From NCBI GenBank assembly GCA_964422065.1, contig CAYQZW010000026.1, forward strand, positions 1 to 18,743: a DNA stretch of 18,743 nt. Reading direction: 5' to 3'. Below the pieces are notes generated by a model, which did no database searches, was not told the DNA's origin, and saw only the letters and a program-made list of their open reading frames with translations. Below are positions 14,598 through 18,743 of this stretch, piece after piece. This DNA is from S141-55 sp964422065 (GTDB lineage Bacteria > Hydrothermota > Hydrothermia > WGAB01). Made by a program: the position numbers and the translations under genes. How positions within the stretch are numbered: position 1 is the stretch's first letter; every line of letters starts with the position of its first letter.

Positions 14598-16667
14598 TTA
14601 GAGTTTTTTGAGTTTGGCGTACTCCAAACTCAGAAGGCGGGTTCCGTATCGGAACCGGACCTCAACTTTTCCTTCATACACATCGGTGACGTAGCCTTCT
14701 CCGAACACCGGATGATACACCCGATCCCCAAGTTTAAAGGAAGGGGCGGTGGAGGTTTCGATCTCTGGAAGATCGCCCTCCAAGACGTCGGGGGGGAACT
14801 CCTTAAAGAAACGGGAGGGTTCAAGGATTTGATAGGACCGAAGTGCACGACGTTTTGTGTAGGTCAGAATGACATCCTCTTTGGCGCGTGTTAAAGCCAC
14901 ATGGAGCAGTCTGCGTTCCTCCTCAAGTTCCATTGGGTCCGTCAACGAAGATCGGTGTGGGAAAACCCCTTCTTCGAGCCCTGTGAGGATCACCACAGGG
15001 AACTCTAATCCTTTTGCCGTATGAACGGTCATAAGCGTGACCTTATTCTGGTCTGGGCCGGCCCAATCGTCCACCTCTGCCCGGAGGGCGACCTCTTGGA
15101 CAAATTCCTGAAGTGTGATGGGCCGCTGTTCTCGTTCCTTGCGGTCCGAGAGGGTCTGTAACAAGATCTCGACGTTCATTTGGCGGGTTTCCTCTTGAGG
15201 ATCCGGCTCCTCGCCCGCGAGGTACTCCAAGTATCGGGTTTCCTCCAAGAGCAACCGGAGCCCTTCTTCCACATCCTCCTGATGGGCCTGGAGGAGTGCA
15301 AGCGCCCGCAAAAGGGACTCCAGGCCTCGTTGGAGTCGGCGGGGGCCATCCTCTAAGAGACGCTCCATCGCCTCCAGGTATGTCAGGCCCTCTCGCTCCG
15401 CAGTCTCCACAATCAGCGCTACAGCTTTGGGGCCCAGGCCCCGAGGTGGAACGTTGACGATCCGCAGGAAAGCCTCCCGATCCCTGGGGTTCGTCGCCAG
15501 ACGCGCATAGGCGATCAGGTCTTTGATTTCTTTTCGTTCATAGAACCGGATGGTCCCCACCACCTCATAGGGAATGCCGTATCGCGGAAAGACCTCCTCA
15601 AAGGCCCGGGACTGGTAATTGGTTCGGAAAAGGATCAGGAAATCCCGGAACGGGCGATCGGACTCCAAGAGGTACTCTGCAATACCTTGGGCTTCGGCTT
15701 CGTCGTCCCAAAAGGAGAAAACCCGAATCGGTCGCCCAGGCGGATTCTGGGTCCAGAGTTTTTTCCCCAAGCGGTACTGGTTGTTCTGGATGACCTCTGA
15801 GGCTGCTCGGAGGATAGTCTGGGTGGATCGGAAGTTCTGCTGGAGGCGAAAGACTCGTGCCCCGGGGAATGTGTCTTGGAACTCTAAGACGTTCCGGATA
15901 TCGGCCCCACGAAAGCCGTAAATGGATTGGTCTTCATCTCCTACGACAAAGAGGTTCCCATGGACGGCAACCAGGAAGCGGAGGATCTCAAACTGGATCC
16001 GATTTGTGTCCTGGTATTCGTCAACAAGAACATGCTCATACTGCGAGGCGTAGTGTCGGTGAACTTCAGGGTACTCTTTGAACAGGGCAAGGAGGTTCAG
16101 CAAGAGGTCATCGAAGTCCATCGCATTGTTGGCTTTGAGGGTTTGTTGGTATAGATCGAGGATCTCGGCCTCCAGAGCGTCTTGAGGTGTACGGCGGCCG
16201 GTCTTGATCCAGCCGATGACCGAGGCCCAGTAGGCAGCGGATTTGGGGAGACCTCGCTCTTTCAAGATCCGTTTGATGACGGTTCGCTGGTCGTCCCGAT
16301 CGTAGATGGTGAAGTCTGAAGTGTACCCTAAGAGATGGGCTTCTTGGCGGAGGAGGCGTGCGGCAAAGGAATGGAACGTACCCATAAAAAGCAGGGTCGG
16401 CTGCCAGCCCAACAGTTCTTGGATCCGGGACCGCATTTCGTCAGCGGCCTTATTGGTAAACGTCAGGGCCAGGATCCGGTCTTCCTGAACCCCGCGAGCC
16501 AGTAAATAGGCGATGCGGTATGTCAGTACGCGGGTTTTTCCTGTGCCTGCACCGGCGATGACAAGCGCCGCACCATCGCCTTCCAGGACGGCAGTTCGCT
16601 GTTCCACGGTGAGGTCCTGAAGGAGCCGATGGATCCTGGCTTCAGAAGGGACCGGAGAAGTGGACAT
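14598..16667 (-). CDS. UvrD/PcrA/Rep-type superfamily 1A DNA helicase
   Basis: A 689-residue 3'-5' helicase for repair and replication restart. Motifs in order: Q motif around L-T-V-E-Q-R-T-A-V (19-27), Walker A AGAGTGKT (38-45), motif Ia LTFTNKAADEM (68-78), Walker B DEYQD (216-220), motif III GDEDQSIYGFRGA (243-255), motif V M-T-V-H-T-A-K-G-L-E-F, and motif VI H-V-A-L-T-R-A-K-E-D. The C-terminus (about 640-689) has G-D-R-V-Y-H-P-V-F-G-E-G, a Tudor-like fold that in PcrA/UvrD contacts RNA polymerase. PcrA versus UvrD cannot be settled by eye. The ATG at 16667 is 15 bases after mrp, with GGAG about 10 bases upstream. Confidence 0.96.
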   Translation of the reverse strand: MSTSPVPSEARIHRLLQDLTVEQRTAVLEGDGAALVIAGAGTGKTRVLTYRIAYLLARGVQEDRILALTFTNKAADEMRSRIQELLGWQPTLLFMGTFHSFAARLLRQEAHLLGYTSDFTIYDRDDQRTVIKRILKERGLPKSAAYWASVIGWIKTGRRTPQDALEAEILDLYQQTLKANNAMDFDDLLLNLLALFKEYPEVHRHYASQYEHVLVDEYQDTNRIQFEILRFLVAVHGNLFVVGDEDQSIYGFRGADIRNVLEFQDTFPGARVFRLQQNFRSTQTILRAASEVIQNNQYRLGKKLWTQNPPGRPIRVFSFWDDEAEAQGIAEYLLESDRPFRDFLILFRTNYQSRAFEEVFPRYGIPYEVVGTIRFYERKEIKDLIAYARLATNPRDREAFLRIVNVPPRGLGPKAVALIVETAEREGLTYLEAMERLLEDGPRRLQRGLESLLRALALLQAHQEDVEEGLRLLLEETRYLEYLAGEEPDPQEETRQMNVEILLQTLSDRKEREQRPITLQEFVQEVALRAEVDDWAGPDQNKVTLMTVHTAKGLEFPVVILTGLEEGVFPHRSSLTDPMELEEERRLLHVALTRAKEDVILTYTKRRALRSYQILEPSRFFKEFPPDVLEGDLPEIETSTAPSFKLGDRVYHPVFGEGYVTDVYEGKVEVRFRYGTRLLSLEYAKLKKL

Positions 16668-16682
16668 CCAGAAGACTCCAGG

Positions 16683-17735
16683 TTAGGAGGTAGGGACTGT
16701 GGCTTCCAGTTTGGCCCAGATCCGTTCTGCAATCTCCATGAAGGCTTTGGCGACCGGGGAATCCGGTGCCATGGCCACAGGAGGATTCCCCTGGTCCGAG
16801 GCCGTAACGACCGCGGGATCTAAGGGAACTTGACCCAAGAGTTCAACACCGGTTTCCTCAGCCAAGCGCGTCCCGCCCCCTTCGCCAAAGACCGAAATCT
16901 TATGCCCGCAATGCGGACAAATGAGGTAGGACATGTTCTCCACAATCCCCAGGACCGGAACGTCAACTTTTTCCATCATGTGGATTGCCCGGCGGACATC
17001 GCTGAGGGAGACGTCCTGAGGGGTCGTGACGGCAATTCCTCCCTGGATGGGCATGATTTGGGCTGCCGAGAGTTGTGGATCACCGGTCCCAGGAGGGAGA
17101 TCCAGGACCAGGATGTCCAATGTCCCCCAGTCCACATCGTTCAAAAACTGCTGGTAGGCCTTGTGGACCATGGGACCGCGCCACACGATCGGTTGGTCGG
17201 GGGTGACCAAGAGGCCGATGGACAGCACTTTGACCCCGTACCGAGAGACCGGGATGATCCGGTTGTTGACAATTTTCGGCGCATATTGTTCAATCCCGAA
17301 GATTTTGGGGATCGAGGGGCCGTAAATGTCGCCGTCTAAGAGCCCAACCCGTTTCCCCATTTTCGCGAATGCGACGGCCAGGTTCGCCGCAACCGTGGAC
17401 TTGCCTACGCCGCCCTTGCCCGAGGTGACCATCAAAACCCGCCGGATTCGCTCTTTGACCGCTTGCGGGATTTGTACCTGAACCGGGATGCGGGCTGGAG
17501 AGTCGTCGGTGAGTTGGAAATCCACCTCCACTTCTGCTACGCCTGGAATCTCTTGGATCTTCTGGATCACCTGATCCCTGGTGACATACTGGGCCATGGA
17601 CTTCGGTAATGCAAAAGTAAACGAGACCTTCCCGTTTTCAATGGAGAGGTTCCGAACCAATCCCAAGGATACCGGATCCCCGGTGGGAAGCTGAATCTCT
17701 TTCAATTTTTGATAAACGGCATCCATCTGGACCAT
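16683..17735 (-). CDS. mrp: Mrp/ApbC family P-loop ATPase, Fe-S cluster carrier
   Basis: A 350-residue scaffold/carrier that delivers 4Fe-4S clusters to apoproteins. Residues about 3-85 form a MIP18/DUF59 domain; the deviant Walker A S-G-K-G-G-V-G-K-S-T is at 105-114, L-D-G-D-I-Y-G-P-S at 133-141, and the cluster-binding pair C273-P-H-C276 lies in N-M-S-Y-L-I-C-P-H-C. The frame is open 22 codons further upstream, but the ATG at 17735 has GGAGG 10 bases before it (17746-17750). That choice leaves a 51-base divergent region before patatin. It is the first gene of the long leftward series that includes lipA, an Fe-S enzyme. Confidence 0.96.
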   Translation of the reverse strand: MVQMDAVYQKLKEIQLPTGDPVSLGLVRNLSIENGKVSFTFALPKSMAQYVTRDQVIQKIQEIPGVAEVEVDFQLTDDSPARIPVQVQIPQAVKERIRRVLMVTSGKGGVGKSTVAANLAVAFAKMGKRVGLLDGDIYGPSIPKIFGIEQYAPKIVNNRIIPVSRYGVKVLSIGLLVTPDQPIVWRGPMVHKAYQQFLNDVDWGTLDILVLDLPPGTGDPQLSAAQIMPIQGGIAVTTPQDVSLSDVRRAIHMMEKVDVPVLGIVENMSYLICPHCGHKISVFGEGGGTRLAEETGVELLGQVPLDPAVVTASDQGNPPVAMAPDSPVAKAFMEIAERIWAKLEATVPTS

Positions 17736-17786
17736 GGGATTTCGACCTCCTTGAAGTTTCAACGAAATTCTGTAAACTGTAAGTAT
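17736..17786. promoter_or_regulatory. 51-bp divergent promoter region between mrp and the patatin gene
   Basis: Plus strand: TTGAAG (17751-17756), 16-base spacer, TAAACT (17773-17778), and only eight bases to the patatin ATG, so a leader of 0-2 bases and no Shine-Dalgarno site. Minus strand: TATACT at 17787-17782 could be the -10 of mrp, giving a leader of about 40 bases that includes GGAGG, but no good -35 matches it. A small palindrome TTGAA-GT-TTCAA (17751-17762) overlaps the patatin -35 box. Confidence 0.45.
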
Positions 17787-18728
17787 ATGGCAGATTTCCA
17801 AAAGGTGCTATGTCTCGGGGGCGGCGGAGCCCGAAGTATGGCCCAGCTGGGCCTACTTTCCGTCTTAGAGTCCGAGGGGCTGATCCCGGATCTGATGGTC
17901 GGCACAAGTGGTGGAGCCTTGGTCGGGGCATTGGTTGCCCTGTATGGCCATGTCGAACAGGCGGTCCAGAAGATCCGGGAGGTCTTGAATTCCCCCTCGT
18001 ACCAAGCACTCCAGTTGAATCCCCTACGGGATGAAGGGATCGAATCCGGCCTCTTTGACCGGCTCCTCAAATCCTTTCGTGAGCAACTCCTCATCGCACG
18101 CTCAGTAACCAATCCTGCGTTGGTCAAAGAGGAGGCCATTCAGCCTCTTTTTGAGGCCCTTTTTGGGGATCATACCTTTGAAGACCTCAAGATCCCTCTG
18201 GCGGCGGTCGCGTTAGACTTGCACACTGGGGAGACAGTAGTGCTTCGCCATGGCCCCCTTATTCCCGCTTTGCGTGCAACCTCTTCGATCCCGGGGGTCT
18301 TTCCGCCCGTGGTGCTGGATGGCCGAGTGTTGGTGGATGCAGGCCCGACCGATGTCGTTCCGGTTTGGGTCGCTCAGGCGCTTGGGGCAGAAACCGTTGT
18401 GGCGGTGGATGTCAGCGCTACACCCGAGATGGAGATCCCCACCCATCGGGCTATCGAGATCATGCTCCGTGCCGAGCAATGGGCCAGTTACCGGATCCGT
18501 TTGACCCAACTCCATACTGCGGATCTGGTAATCCAGATCCCGGTAGAGCATATCTCGTGGGATGAGTTTGACAAGTTGGACCAGGCACTCCGGGTAGGGA
18601 GAGAAGTCGGAGAACACAAGGTTTCCGAAATCCGAAGGATCTGGTCTTCGTGGTACCGCTGGAAGAAACGGATCCTTCATCCTGGGAAAAAGCCCCCGCA
18701 GCCCCCGGTCCCCATCGTTTTTGCGTAA
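17787..18728 (+). CDS. Patatin-like phospholipase (RssA/YchK-like)
   Basis: A 313-residue lipid acyl hydrolase with a Ser-Asp dyad. The oxyanion-hole motif G-G-G-G-A-R is at 11-16 and the nucleophile S41 sits in G-T-S-G-G (39-43). The second catalytic residue is D184 in D-A-G; most family members read D-G-G or D-G-A. No signal peptide or membrane helix is seen, so the protein should be cytoplasmic, possibly membrane-associated through its basic, proline-rich C-terminus (residues about 285-313). The frame is open 26 codons upstream, but the ATG at 17787 gives the family N-terminus (short strand then GGGGAR). It is the only confident gene on the plus strand and shares its upstream region with mrp. 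Confidence 0.92.
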   Translation: MADFQKVLCLGGGGARSMAQLGLLSVLESEGLIPDLMVGTSGGALVGALVALYGHVEQAVQKIREVLNSPSYQALQLNPLRDEGIESGLFDRLLKSFREQLLIARSVTNPALVKEEAIQPLFEALFGDHTFEDLKIPLAAVALDLHTGETVVLRHGPLIPALRATSSIPGVFPPVVLDGRVLVDAGPTDVVPVWVAQALGAETVVAVDVSATPEMEIPTHRAIEIMLRAEQWASYRIRLTQLHTADLVIQIPVEHISWDEFDKLDQALRVGREVGEHKVSEIRRIWSSWYRWKKRILHPGKKPPQPPVPIVFA

Positions 18729-18743
18729 TGATGAAGAAGATCT
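18728..18743 (+). CDS. Possible start of a further gene (five codons, runs off the right edge)
   Basis: The patatin stop and a new start overlap as TAATG, and the frame reads M-M-K-K-I before the window ends. A basic M-K-K start is common in signal peptides, and one-base stop/start overlaps are common in operons. There is no separate ribosome-binding site. Too little sequence to say more. Confidence 0.3.

Overview
The window is a dense chromosomal segment with 17 confident genes, one partial gene at the left edge and a possible gene start at the right edge. No gap exceeds about 120 bases. I found no rRNA, tRNA, CRISPR array or insertion sequence. All genes but patatin (and the possible start after it) lie on the minus strand, so transcription runs right to left. 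The gene set suggests a Gram-negative bacterium: a PorV/PorQ-type outer-membrane barrel, a LolA-like carrier, TatAC, an RseP site-2 protease and an M16 peptidase. PorV/PorQ proteins and FlgD-like C-terminal domains are common in the FCB superphylum and in uncultivated relatives such as WOR-3/Hydrothermae. A thermophilic member is my guess; I cannot fix the taxon from this window.

Right part (16683-18743): a divergent pair. A patatin-like phospholipase reads rightwards. The Mrp/ApbC Fe-S carrier ATPase reads leftwards and heads a long co-directional series: mrp, uvrD/pcrA helicase, lipA (lipoyl synthase), sucD (succinyl-CoA ligase alpha), a LolA-like protein, tatC, tatA, an orphan solute-binding lipoprotein, a secreted DOMON-like/FlgD-like protein, and a 1-pyrroline-5-carboxylate dehydrogenase (rocA type). 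Many junctions overlap by 4 bases or are separated by 3-15 bases.

Middle part (4116-7319): after rocA comes a perfect 17-bp GC-rich palindrome. A near-consensus promoter is embedded in it, followed by PorV-like, smpB, nfi (endonuclease V) and dprA, tightly packed. Left part (1-4110): a PrcB-like secreted protein and an MFS transporter, then rseP abutting an M16 zinc peptidase that runs off the window.

The functions are mostly housekeeping: Fe-S/lipoate/TCA metabolism, DNA repair and uptake, trans-translation, and envelope export and proteolysis. I see no defence, mobile or biosynthetic system. The most interesting signal is regulatory. Three genes that appear to begin transcription units (rseP, the PorV-like gene, patatin) have -35/-10 elements placed so close to the ATG that the mRNA would be leaderless or nearly so, and they lack a Shine-Dalgarno sequence. 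Many genes inside operons have clear GGAGG-type sites. The tight coupling of an orphan solute-binding lipoprotein with a DOMON/FlgD-like secreted protein, just behind tatAC, is the other item worth follow-up.
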